This document shows positions 55,452-64,000 of a DNA stretch of 64,000 nucleotides, in pieces. The stretch is from positions 307,896-371,895 of the forward strand of contig NZ_JACVOX010000003.1 of NCBI RefSeq assembly GCF_018882215.1, given 5' to 3'. The stretch comes from Polynucleobacter sp. AP-Kaivos-20-H2 (GTDB lineage: Bacteria > Pseudomonadota > Gammaproteobacteria > Burkholderiales > Burkholderiaceae). Every line of letters starts with the position of its first letter. The stretch's first letter is position 1. The position numbers and the translations under genes were made by a program. The notes beneath the pieces are model-generated. The model saw only the letters and a list, made by a program, of their open reading frames with translations, ran no database searches and had not been told where the DNA came from.

Positions 55452-57191
55452 ATGAAGCCATTACCTTTTTGTATTCAACAATTAGCAAGGGTAGCTATTA
55501 CTTTGTTAGGTGCAGGGGCTTGTTCATACGTATTGGCACAAGCTGCTCCCAATGCAGGTGCTCTGCAAAATCAACTTGATTTGCAATTACAACGTGAGTC
55601 ACAAGAGCCTTTAATTCAGCCATCCAAACCTACGCTAGCTCCAGAGCCCAAAAAGGGTGAGCAAGTGACTATTAAGCAAATTCGGTTTGAGGGTAATACT
55701 CTTTTTACCAATAGCGAACTAGAACAAGTGGTGAAGCCCTGGATTGGCAGATCTGTTTATTTAAGTGAATTGCAAGATGCCACCGTAGCGATTCAAGAAT
55801 TTTATGCGGCTCAAGGACGTATTGCTCAGGCCACTTTACCTCCTCAAGAAATTAAAGATGGCGTGCTTGGCATTAAAATTTTAGAAGGCAAATTGGGATC
55901 AGTTATCGTCGAGCCTGTCGATTCAACAAATAAGACTAGTCCTCGTTTCTCATTAGAGCGAGCCAAAGCTTACTTTACTCATGGGGTAGATGGCGGAGCG
56001 TTTATTAATGTAGTGCCCATTGAGCGCGGCATGTTATTACTCAATGAAGTGCCTGGTGTTGGAGCAACGGGTGCATTTGAAGCGGCTAGTGAGCCTGGTT
56101 TTAGTAACTTTCGGGTGAAGGTTTCTGATAACCCCTGGTTTAGTGGGCAAGCGGCGCTCAGTAACTATGGCAGTGCTAGTACTGGAGCAGCCCAAGCGAT
56201 CGCTAATTTGAGTTTGAATAATCTGTCTGGCATTGGTGATCAGGTCAATCTGAATGCGATCCAATCCCAGGGCTCAGGCTATGTGGTAGCTAACTATGCT
56301 GTTCCCCTTGGAACCAATGGCTGGAATGCAGGGGTGCAAAGCTCTTATTTGCAATACACCACAATCCCTAACTGGACTACCGCGCAATCAGCCGGCTCAG
56401 CTACAACGGTTCAAGCGAATACTAGTTATGCTCTAGAGCGCGGTCAAGTGGCAAACTCGACATTCAAATTGAGCATTGAGAACCGCTCGTATAACAACGT
56501 GCAAACCAATCCCGTGACAACACTGAGTAGCTACCAGCTAACAGCATCAAATGTCACGGTCAGTGGCGATTGGGTTACTAGTGAGAGCTCTCGCCTCAAC
56601 TATTCGACAGGATTGGTTTTTGGCCATTTAGGTATTCGCGATGCCACTCAAGCTCAGGCTGATCTCAATGGTGGAGGCACCGCAGGGGCATACACCAAGT
56701 GGAGCTTTAATTTGACCCATGCCCAAGAGTTATCTGTACTACCAGGCACGGTCTGGACTAATTCAGTGTATGGGCAATTGGCCAGTAAAAATTTAAACTC
56801 TTCAGAGCAAATTTATCTTGGTGGTGCTTATGGTGTACGGGCGTACCCTACCTCTCAAGGTGGCGGTTCACAGGGCGCCATTTTTACTACTGAAATAGAC
56901 CATCGCTTAAATGAGAGCTGGCGAGTTGGCGCATTTGCTGATCTTGGCATAGTGCAGCAGTACGTCAATCTGTATAACAACTGGCAGGGCTTAACCAATG
57001 CCAATAATAAATACCAATTAAGTGATGCAGGTATTTCTGCTAAGTATTTTTATGACAGAGCAGTAGTGAGCGCTTCCTTAGCTTTTAGAATTGGCAACAA
57101 TCCTTTGTATAACTCGAGCGGTCAACAACTCAACGTCGATAATTCTTATAAAACGATGCAGGCCTGGATTAGAGCTAGCATTCCGTTTTAA
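55452..57191 (+). CDS. TpsB-type two-partner secretion transporter (ShlB/FhaC family)
   Basis: This outer-membrane protein would export the TpsA adhesin encoded next to it. A signal peptide (about residues 1-30, ending VLAQA) precedes a Pro-rich segment, POTRA domains at about 70-230 (VTIKQIRFEGNTLF, then YLSELQDATVAIQEFYAAQG) and a C-terminal barrel of about 16 strands ending in MQAWIRASIPF. The family's VRGY-like loop motif is VRAYP at 462-466. No signs of truncation. It is preceded by regulator site C. Confidence 0.93.
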   Translation: MKPLPFCIQQLARVAITLLGAGACSYVLAQAAPNAGALQNQLDLQLQRESQEPLIQPSKPTLAPEPKKGEQVTIKQIRFEGNTLFTNSELEQVVKPWIGRSVYLSELQDATVAIQEFYAAQGRIAQATLPPQEIKDGVLGIKILEGKLGSVIVEPVDSTNKTSPRFSLERAKAYFTHGVDGGAFINVVPIERGMLLLNEVPGVGATGAFEAASEPGFSNFRVKVSDNPWFSGQAALSNYGSASTGAAQAIANLSLNNLSGIGDQVNLNAIQSQGSGYVVANYAVPLGTNGWNAGVQSSYLQYTTIPNWTTAQSAGSATTVQANTSYALERGQVANSTFKLSIENRSYNNVQTNPVTTLSSYQLTASNVTVSGDWVTSESSRLNYSTGLVFGHLGIRDATQAQADLNGGGTAGAYTKWSFNLTHAQELSVLPGTVWTNSVYGQLASKNLNSSEQIYLGGAYGVRAYPTSQGGGSQGAIFTTEIDHRLNESWRVGAFADLGIVQQYVNLYNNWQGLTNANNKYQLSDAGISAKYFYDRAVVSASLAFRIGNNPLYNSSGQQLNVDNSYKTMQAWIRASIPF

Positions 57192-57206
57192 AAATCACGA
57201 ATAGTA

Positions 57207-57222
57207 TCCTACGATCGTAGGG
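57207..57222. promoter_or_regulatory. Regulator site B upstream of tpsA
   Basis: TCCTACGATCGTAGGG carries the same 14-bp palindromic core as site A. It lies between tpsB and tpsA, about 170 bp before the tpsA start and further from a -10 than sites C, D and E. Confidence 0.55.
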
Positions 57223-57300
57223 TGGCAGAAATATTTTTTAGAGCTGGATTTTATTTCTCTATTGAATTTTAAAAAAATATAAATAAAAAATTTTGACAAT

Positions 57301-57345
57301 CCCTTCGAAAGAAGGGTTGTTGACTACTAATTCAATTGTGAAAAT
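57301..57345 (+). promoter_or_regulatory. Regulator site E and promoter of tpsA
   Basis: CCCTTCGAAAGAAGGG (57301-57316), read on the other strand, is one base from site D. GAAAAT at 57340-57345 lies at the same 31.5 bp from the motif centre as in sites C and D. TTGACA at 57293-57298 touches the motif and could be an alternative -35. Initiation near 57352 would leave a leader of about 29 nt. Confidence 0.5.
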
Positions 57346-57380
57346 GTTCTCGTTCTTAACGGAATGAAAATTATTTTAAT

Positions 57381-60300
57381 TTGAAATCTCTCCTCTCTTT
57401 TTCTGTTGCTCATACAGAATCAAATGCTATTGTTCAGCGTTTGATAGGGATTTCTGCCGTCAAGCAAAACCCATTTTTGCAAATAAGACCTCATCAATTA
57501 AGCATTGCGATGACTCTCTTTTGCGGTGCCTGCATGACTTTTTCGGGCGCGAGTTATGGCGGAAATGCCTTACCAACGGGTGGAGTTGTAGCCGCAGGAA
57601 GCGCAACGATTAGCCAAGGCACTAATGTGATGAACATCAACCAAACCAGTCAGCGTGCAGTCATTAACTGGTCAACGTTTGATGTGGCAAAAGGCAATAC
57701 GGTGAATTTTAATCAGCCCAATGCCAATGCATCGACGCTCAATCGGGTGAACGGCGCTAACCAATCGATGATCAATGGCGCAGTCAATTCCAATGGCCAA
57801 GTGGTTTTTGTGAATCCCAATGGGGTAGTTTTTGGCAAGGGTGCAGAAGTTAATACCGGTGGTTTAGTCGCGACCACGATGGATGTGGCCGATAGTGAAT
57901 TTATGTCTGGCTCAGGCAAGATGCAATTTAAAGGTAATGGCTCTGGCCAGATCCTCAATCAAGGTAAGCTGACCGTTAATAATGCCTCAGCGTACATTGC
58001 TTTGATGGCCCCTCAAGTCGTAAACGAGGGCGTTGTGATAGCCAATATGAGTGGTGCTAATGCCATCGCTTTAGTGGCAGGACAATCGGTGACTTTAACC
58101 TTTAGTGGTAATTCTCTAATGAAAGTCAATGTCGATGCCAGCGCAATTAATGCGTTGATTTCGAACAAGCGTTTGATCAAAACTGAGGGTGGTCAGATCA
58201 TCATTGCGGCAAATTCTGCATCCGATTTACGTGCTTCAGTAATCAATAATACCGGTACGATTTCTGCGAGCAGCATCAGCACTTCTGGTGGTACGGTCAC
58301 TTTAGTAGCAGACACCATTACCCAGGCAGGCACAGTTTCAGCCAATGGTGGCCTAGCGCAAAACAGCAGCAATAATGCCAATCCGCAAGTAACCAATAGC
58401 AGTGCAAACGGCGGCAATATTACCTTGCAAGGCAATACTTTAAGCTTGGCAACTGGTTCTGTGACCTCAGCAAAAGGGGCAGCCAATGGTGGTTTGATTA
58501 ACGTTGGCACCACTAAAGTGAGCTTTACGCAAAACGCTGATGGCACTCGGTCTAACCTGAAAGCAGAGAACCTAGCCAATACTGTGACCGTTGAGCAAAA
58601 TGCCTTGGTTGATGCTTCTTCAGTACAAAACGGTAATGGTGGCGAGATCAATATCTGGTCACAAGTACAAACTAATGTAGCTGGTATTTTGAAGGCGCTG
58701 GGCGGCTCACAAGGTGGTAACGGTGGTTTTATTGAAACGAGCTCATACGGCATTCTTAATATTGCCCAATCTGCGATAGTCAATGTCACAGCAGCATTGG
58801 GCAAAGTAGGGATGTGGTTGTTAGATCCTGATGAAATGACTATTACTAGTTCTACGGCAACAGCGATCTCAAATGCTGCAGCAACAGCTAACGTCACTAT
58901 CTCTGTTTCAGGCAATCTGAATGTGGCTGCTGGTGCAACTCTTTCGTCTAGCAGTACTTCTGGCACCACCCTGACATTAAATGCCTCAGGCTCAGTAACC
59001 AATAACGGCACCATTAGTATGGGCGAAAATGGTGCCATCGTAATTAATGCAACCAGTGTGAACTTGGCTACTGGCAGCTCCACTAGTGCCAACCAAATTA
59101 CCGCAACTGCCCAGGCGATTAGTGTGAATGGTTCAGTAAATTCCGCTGGTGGTAGTACGGGTGGCATCACCATGCTTGCCAACGGGATTGTGTTAGCTGG
59201 ACCAGTTAGTGCTAATGGATCATCGAGCTCCAGCTCAACCTCAAGCTCTTCTTCTAGTTCTACTAGCTCAGGATCAGGATCCAGTTCGGGATCAGGCACT
59301 GGATCAAGCAGTTCTTCTTCAGCAAGCTCCAGCACTTCGTCTAGTAGCAAGAAGTCCAGCAGCTCTTCAACCTCAACCCCTACGACCGTAGGAGGGGTTG
59401 CAGCAGCAGTCACTACTGCAGCTAATGCAGCAACAACTAATATTACTAGTGCTACGAGCGCGGCCACAGCATCAAGCGCTAATACTACTGTGGTGAACTT
59501 AGCAGCAAGTGCAGCTAGCAGTGTGATTAATAATGCGATTGCGAGTGCAACAACTGCTAGTGCAAATGGCACCACTACCATTATTAATATTGCTGCCGGT
59601 CAAGTATCAGGAAGCAGTCAAGCAGCGATGAGTTTGACGGTTGCACCAAATACGAGCACCACTATAGCGACCACTGCAACAACCACTCAGTTAGCTAGTG
59701 GTGGAACAATTAATCTGCAGGCAACGAGTACGGTCACCACGACTAGCGCTGCCAGTGTGACTGCCGATGCAGCTAGCAGCGCATCTAGCTCAAGTTCAAG
59801 CTCTACTTCTAGCGCAGCCGGTGGCTCAGTCAATATTCGCGCATACGCTAGTACCGCTAACTTGGGCGGTCTAATTAGTGCAAGTAGCGTAGTAGGCCAA
59901 GCAGGAAGCGTAGCGATTGCTGCCAATGATCTTAATGTCAGCGCTCAGGTATTGGCTAACGGCACAACCGGCGGCTCAATGAGTATGATTGCGACTGGTG
60001 GCAATGCCAGCTTTAACAATGCTACGATTAGTGCCAATGGTTCATCTTCAACTGGTGGTTATATCCAGATTGCAGCGCAAAATACCAACCAAGTAGTCGC
60101 CAGTACCATAGCAGCTAATGGTCTTAGCCAAGGTGGGGTAGTACAAATTGGTATTAATAATCCAAGTAATACGACCGGCAGTGGCTCAACTTTAGCTCCG
60201 CCCCAAACTGTGGCTTTTAATAATGGCGCAACTGTTTCAGATGTCAGTACCCTCGATTCGCAGACTCAAATAACTGCAAATGCAGTAAGCAGCACAGCAA

Positions 60301-63300
60301 GCAGCAATATCAATTCTCAAGCCGGATACATTTACATCGCCGGCAACACCACCCTCAATACCGCAGCAACAATCCAAGCCAATGCCGATAAAGGTGGTTT
60401 GATCATCCTAAGTTCTCCAGCAGGTACTTACCAAAATACAGGTTATATCCAGACAAACGGTGGAGCAGGGCTAGGCGGTACGATTGCGCAATCCGGTCTT
60501 ATTAGCACAACTCTCATTGGTGCCACAGTGGAAGCAAACGGCACACTCGGCGGCGGTAACATCATCATCGGTCGCGACTTCCAAGCAAGTCCACTCTCAG
60601 GAAGTGCTACTCAGGCAGCACTGCTTCCAAGTCTCTCATCAGTCATTACCCTTCCTACATCAGCAAGTACCACTATTGATGCCAATAGTAGTCTGAGTAC
60701 AAACAGTACAGTCAGTGGCGATGGCGGTAATGTTTTGGTTTGGGGTGACGCAAATTTAGTAGCAGGCACCTTATCTGCACAAGCAATGGGCGCTAGTGGC
60801 AATGGCGGCTTTATTGAAACTTCCGGTCGGACATTGAATGTGGCTAACAGCGTAAATATCTCATCAGCCAGTTCTAATGGTTTAGCAGGAACTTGGTTGT
60901 TAGATCCTTATGATTTAACCGTGGCTTCATCAGGTGGCGATGTTACGGGTTTAACTATTCAGACAGCATTAGGTACGACCAGCGTAACCCTAACTGCAGG
61001 CTCCTCTTCAGTATCAAGCTCAGGTGCCACCCTTACGGGTTCTGGAACTTCCTCTAGTTCTGGCAATATTTATATTTATGACACGATTAGTTGGTCAGGC
61101 GCATACACACTTACTCTGAATGCCTACAACAATATTTATGTTGGTTCGTCCACTGTCGCCGGATCCCTAACGCTAACAGGCACTTCTGTTTTGGTAATGA
61201 GGGCTTGCGGAGGAAATTCTTTTTGTACATCCAATCCTGCTGCTAGTGCAAGTTATGGAGTGGGTTACGTATTAATGGGCATGGCAGGCTCACCCACAAG
61301 TGGCTTGATAGCGGGATATCAAAATGGATTTAATGGGCAGATTAATGTTTCTAGTAGTGCGACTAATCCAATTAACATTAATGGTTACAACTACACCGTC
61401 ATTAATAGTGTGGCGGCATTGAATGCTATAACTACCAATAGTGCAGTGCAAAATAATGATGGTACTGATACCAATAAGGGTTATTTTGTCCTTGGATCAG
61501 ACATTACTTCGGCTCTTACAACCTCAATAATTCCAACCACCTATGGCACTTATTTTTCCGGGTACTTTAATGGTTTTGGTCACACCATCAATGTCGCTTT
61601 GACTAACGGTAATATGGGTCTTTTTTCTGAAGCGGCCTTTTTTACTTTCTCTAATCTTGGGGTTAAAGGCAGCATTACTAGCAGCACAGCAGGCCAGTAT
61701 TTAGGAGCAATCGTATCTTATGTCCCTGGATACGTTAATGTTAATGATGGAATTATATTAAATACCTATAACGCTGCAAACATCACTTATTCAGGAAATA
61801 GCCCGAAAATTGCGGGGATCATTGGCAGTGGAAACTTTGAAACCCTCAGCAATGTCTACAATGCTGGCTCCATTAGCATTAGTGGTGGAACTTGGGGTTC
61901 CAACGGTGGCTACGTTGACGGTCTTGTTGGGTACGCCAACACTCTCATTGCTACCAATGTCTATAACACCGGCGCAATTAATGCTTCTGGCCTAACTGTT
62001 AGTGGCGTTGCGGGGCTATTTGGTTTTCTGGGCGGATCTAACGGGGCCACTACAACAGGCGGCTCGATCATAACAAATGCCTATAACACTGGCAATATCA
62101 CTGTCGGTCCAAATTCTATTGCTATTGGTGGAATCTTTGCCATTGAAAACTGGGGGCCCAGTAAGTTCACCAATATTTATTCATCAGGCTCTATCACTGC
62201 TGGTGCAGGCTCAACTGTTGTAGGAGTTATTGGCGGCTTATATTTTGATGATCCCGCTAAAAATATGGCAAGTACTTTTTATAATTCAACAAATGCAAGT
62301 TCAGTTGGGGGAGCGACAATTACGAACGCCTTTGGCACTGTTTGGACAAACGTTGGTCTTGTTAATAAGTTGAACTGTGGCGGTATCTGTATTAATGGTT
62401 CTCCCTCAGGAACAACTTATTATTCAGTGTCACCATTGACAACTACTCAAATGACGGTATCCAGTAACTTTACTGGGTTTACGTTCTCATCGTCAGCCTG
62501 GGGCTACTCAAGTGTTGTCAATTCATCTCCGATATTGTGTCAATTTGGAGGCTGCACTATTAATGACACTTATATTGGCTCATCTGGAGGTACCTGGTCT
62601 ACTGCCTCAAACTGGAGTCTAGGACTTGCTCCACTCTCTAGCAACACAAGCTCTTATACCAATATCATTATTAATAGCGGCAGCACTGTATATCTTGATA
62701 CTGCTAACGTAGGTAGTCTGACGGCAACCATTGCCAATGCAGGAATAATCTCCTTTACTGGATCAAGTAGTGTTACGCTTTCGGGAGTGATCTCAGGTGC
62801 TGGTGCACTTAAGACAGATAGCAGCTATGCTGGTACGGTAACCCTCTCTGGTACCAATACCTACACTGGAGTCACAACCATCTCCGGTGGAACACTCTCA
62901 GTATCAACTTTGGCTAATGGTGGTTCTAGTAGTAATTTAGGTGCCTCAACCAATGCGGCTGCTAATTTAGTACTCGATGGCGGTACGCTCAAATACACTG
63001 GCGCAGCAGTCAGTACCGATCGTTTATTTACGCTCACAAATAGTGGTGGCACGATTGATGCTTCAGGTACTGGCGCTCTGACCTTTACCAACAGTGGTTC
63101 AATTGCTTACACCGGAACTTCTACCCGTACCTTAACGCTGGCAGGTACCAGTACAAACAACAACACACTGAGTCAAGTATTGGCTAACAATACTGGCCTA
63201 ACGAGTCTGGCTAAATCTGGGGCAGGTACTTGGATACTATCCGGTACCAATACCTACAGCGGTGGCACCACTATCTCCGCAGGTACTTTAGTAGCCTCTA

Positions 63301-64000
63301 CTTCAGCTTCCGCCTTAGGTTCTGGTGCGGTAACTTTAGGCGCTTCTAGTGGTAATACAAGTGCAACTCTACAGGTAGCCACTACTGGTTTGACCTATAG
63401 CAATGCCATTGTGCTGTCCGCTGGTACCTCTGGAACATTAACAATTGGCAATACCGGAACTGCGATCTCTACTACCTTTAGTGGTGGGGTGACGGGAACT
63501 AATAACTTAGTTATTAGCGAAGGTGCTACAAACGGTACGATTACTTTTGCTACAGGCTCCTTAAACAACATCGGCACGATCACCAACTCTGGATCTGGCA
63601 CAGGTACTACGACTATTAGCGGAGCAATAGGCTCTAACGTGACTGGTATTACTGAATCGAGTAGTACTTCTGCTTTAACGATTAGTGGTGCGATTACCAC
63701 CGCAGGTACTACCTTTACCAATAGTGGCACCAATGTCCTGACCATATCAAACAATATCAGTGGTACTGGTAATGTCATCTTCAATAACAATAGCTCAGGA
63801 ACGACTACTGTCTCTGGCACCAGCATTAACAACATCGGCACGATCACCAACTCTGGATCTGGCACAGGGACTACGACTATTAGCGGAGCAATAGGCTCTA
63901 ACGTGACTGGTATTACTGAATCGAGTAGTACTTCTGCTTTAACGATTAGTGGTGCGATTACCACCGCAGGTACTACCTTTACCAATAGTGGCACCAATGG
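57381..64000 (+). CDS. Large TpsA-type filamentous adhesin (incomplete, runs off the window)
   Basis: A frame of over 2200 codons is open to the window end. After a long basic leader with a hydrophobic segment (MTLFCGACMTFSGASYG), it has a TPS secretion domain: INWSTFDVAKGNTVNFNQ, STLNRVNG, VVFVNPNGVVFGKGAEVN. Two WLLDP repeats follow (GMWLLDPDEMT, GTWLLDPYDLT), a Ser-rich stretch at 59218-59370, a GLUG-like part with NVYNTGAI-type units near 61700-62300, and autotransporter-type beta-strand repeats (LSGTNTYTGVTTISGGTL, LSGTNTYSGGTTISAGTL). The start is uncertain: TTG 57381 is the first in-frame choice, ATG 57510 the alternative. It would be secreted by the adjacent TpsB. Confidence 0.9.
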   Translation, partial: MKSLLSFSVAHTESNAIVQRLIGISAVKQNPFLQIRPHQLSIAMTLFCGACMTFSGASYGGNALPTGGVVAAGSATISQGTNVMNINQTSQRAVINWSTFDVAKGNTVNFNQPNANASTLNRVNGANQSMINGAVNSNGQVVFVNPNGVVFGKGAEVNTGGLVATTMDVADSEFMSGSGKMQFKGNGSGQILNQGKLTVNNASAYIALMAPQVVNEGVVIANMSGANAIALVAGQSVTLTFSGNSLMKVNVDASAINALISNKRLIKTEGGQIIIAANSASDLRASVINNTGTISASSISTSGGTVTLVADTITQAGTVSANGGLAQNSSNNANPQVTNSSANGGNITLQGNTLSLATGSVTSAKGAANGGLINVGTTKVSFTQNADGTRSNLKAENLANTVTVEQNALVDASSVQNGNGGEINIWSQVQTNVAGILKALGGSQGGNGGFIETSSYGILNIAQSAIVNVTAALGKVGMWLLDPDEMTITSSTATAISNAAATANVTISVSGNLNVAAGATLSSSSTSGTTLTLNASGSVTNNGTISMGENGAIVINATSVNLATGSSTSANQITATAQAISVNGSVNSAGGSTGGITMLANGIVLAGPVSANGSSSSSSTSSSSSSSTSSGSGSSSGSGTGSSSSSSASSSTSSSSKKSSSSSTSTPTTVGGVAAAVTTAANAATTNITSATSAATASSANTTVVNLAASAASSVINNAIASATTASANGTTTIINIAAGQVSGSSQAAMSLTVAPNTSTTIATTATTTQLASGGTINLQATSTVTTTSAASVTADAASSASSSSSSSTSSAAGGSVNIRAYASTANLGGLISASSVVGQAGSVAIAANDLNVSAQVLANGTTGGSMSMIATGGNASFNNATISANGSSSTGGYIQIAAQNTNQVVASTIAANGLSQGGVVQIGINNPSNTTGSGSTLAPPQTVAFNNGATVSDVSTLDSQTQITANAVSSTASSNINSQAGYIYIAGNTTLNTAATIQANADKGGLIILSSPAGTYQNTGYIQTNGGAGLGGTIAQSGLISTTLIGATVEANGTLGGGNIIIGRDFQASPLSGSATQAALLPSLSSVITLPTSASTTIDANSSLSTNSTVSGDGGNVLVWGDANLVAGTLSAQAMGASGNGGFIETSGRTLNVANSVNISSASSNGLAGTWLLDPYDLTVASSGGDVTGLTIQTALGTTSVTLTAGSSSVSSSGATLTGSGTSSSSGNIYIYDTISWSGAYTLTLNAYNNIYVGSSTVAGSLTLTGTSVLVMRACGGNSFCTSNPAASASYGVGYVLMGMAGSPTSGLIAGYQNGFNGQINVSSSATNPININGYNYTVINSVAALNAITTNSAVQNNDGTDTNKGYFVLGSDITSALTTSIIPTTYGTYFSGYFNGFGHTINVALTNGNMGLFSEAAFFTFSNLGVKGSITSSTAGQYLGAIVSYVPGYVNVNDGIILNTYNAANITYSGNSPKIAGIIGSGNFETLSNVYNAGSISISGGTWGSNGGYVDGLVGYANTLIATNVYNTGAINASGLTVSGVAGLFGFLGGSNGATTTGGSIITNAYNTGNITVGPNSIAIGGIFAIENWGPSKFTNIYSSGSITAGAGSTVVGVIGGLYFDDPAKNMASTFYNSTNASSVGGATITNAFGTVWTNVGLVNKLNCGGICINGSPSGTTYYSVSPLTTTQMTVSSNFTGFTFSSSAWGYSSVVNSSPILCQFGGCTINDTYIGSSGGTWSTASNWSLGLAPLSSNTSSYTNIIINSGSTVYLDTANVGSLTATIANAGIISFTGSSSVTLSGVISGAGALKTDSSYAGTVTLSGTNTYTGVTTISGGTLSVSTLANGGSSSNLGASTNAAANLVLDGGTLKYTGAAVSTDRLFTLTNSGGTIDASGTGALTFTNSGSIAYTGTSTRTLTLAGTSTNNNTLSQVLANNTGLTSLAKSGAGTWILSGTNTYSGGTTISAGTLVASTSASALGSGAVTLGASSGNTSATLQVATTGLTYSNAIVLSAGTSGTLTIGNTGTAISTTFSGGVTGTNNLVISEGATNGTITFATGSLNNIGTITNSGSGTGTTTISGAIGSNVTGITESSSTSALTISGAITTAGTTFTNSGTNVLTISNNISGTGNVIFNNNSSGTTTVSGTSINNIGTITNSGSGTGTTTISGAIGSNVTGITESSSTSALTISGAITTAGTTFTNSGTN
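63564..64000 (+). repeat. 264-bp tandem repeat inside tpsA
   Basis: A unit starting AACAACATCGGC at 63564 begins again at 63828, 264 bp (88 codons) later. The visible 173 bases of the second copy differ from the first at only one base (GGT/GGG, silent) before the last base of the window. More copies may follow beyond 64000. Near-identity suggests recent expansion or continuing homogenisation. Confidence 0.9.

Noticed and set aside
58193..59581. 462-codon minus-strand open frame inside tpsA, and further ones at 62861-63091 and 63395-63997
   Set aside because: They are antisense shadows: the Ser/Thr/Ala/Asn-rich plus-strand codons leave no stops on the opposite strand. The translations are hydrophobic low-complexity strings, while the plus strand carries recognisable TPS and repeat motifs.

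Overview
The window looks like a small-genome freshwater betaproteobacterium of the Burkholderiaceae, most like Polynucleobacter. This rests on the protein sequences, the tight packing of genes, and the gene neighbourhoods (rpsU-yqeY-dnaG-rpoD; ribF-ileS-lspA-coaBC; fkpB-ispH; thrB beside polA). It is inference without a database search.

Positions 1-47744 are an ordinary core chromosome. It carries cofactor, nucleotide and isoprenoid genes (coaBC, ribF, purN, ispH, ispA, dxs, folE2), four aminoacyl-tRNA synthetases (ileS, glnS, alaS, valS), RNA modification and ribosome genes (rsmB, tsaD, rpmB, rpmG, rpsU), DNA repair and replication genes (radC, uvrD, polA, xseB, dnaG) and the housekeeping sigma factor rpoD with a long Lys/Ala/Pro-rich tail. 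Metabolic and transport genes lie between them: a desaturase, an ArgD-type aminotransferase, a flavin reductase, tctBA, galU, thrB, a dienelactone hydrolase, a ZIP transporter, sseA and a Rieske oxygenase. Several promoters place the -10 hexamer only 6-7 nt before the start codon, which predicts leaderless mRNAs. Some divergent pairs appear to share one symmetric -10 element.

Positions 47745-52310 are an accessory hot spot. It begins with a VapBC-type toxin-antitoxin pair under a perfect palindromic operator. Next comes a promoter-bearing 5' half of a tRNA-Ile(CAU) gene, then about 190 bp of arm-site-like repeats, then a complete tRNA-Ile(CAU) gene interrupted in its anticodon loop by a 221-nt Azoarcus-type group I intron. 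After that lie a small gene of a DUF6933-like family, a tyrosine recombinase, three copies of a palindrome (AAGCGTTACTT arms) flanking both genes, a fragment resembling tRNA-Lys, and a RelE/ParE-type toxin-antitoxin pair.

Positions 52311-64000 are a surface-adhesion locus: an outer-membrane beta-barrel protein, a membrane histidine kinase, a FixJ/NarL-type response regulator, a two-partner-secretion transporter (TpsB) and a very large TpsA adhesin that runs off the window. Five copies of a 16-bp motif, CCCTNCNNTCGNAGGG, lie before the barrel gene, the regulator gene, tpsB and tpsA (twice). Three of them sit at an identical distance from a -10-like hexamer. This suggests a self-contained regulon in which the two-component system controls its own adhesin.
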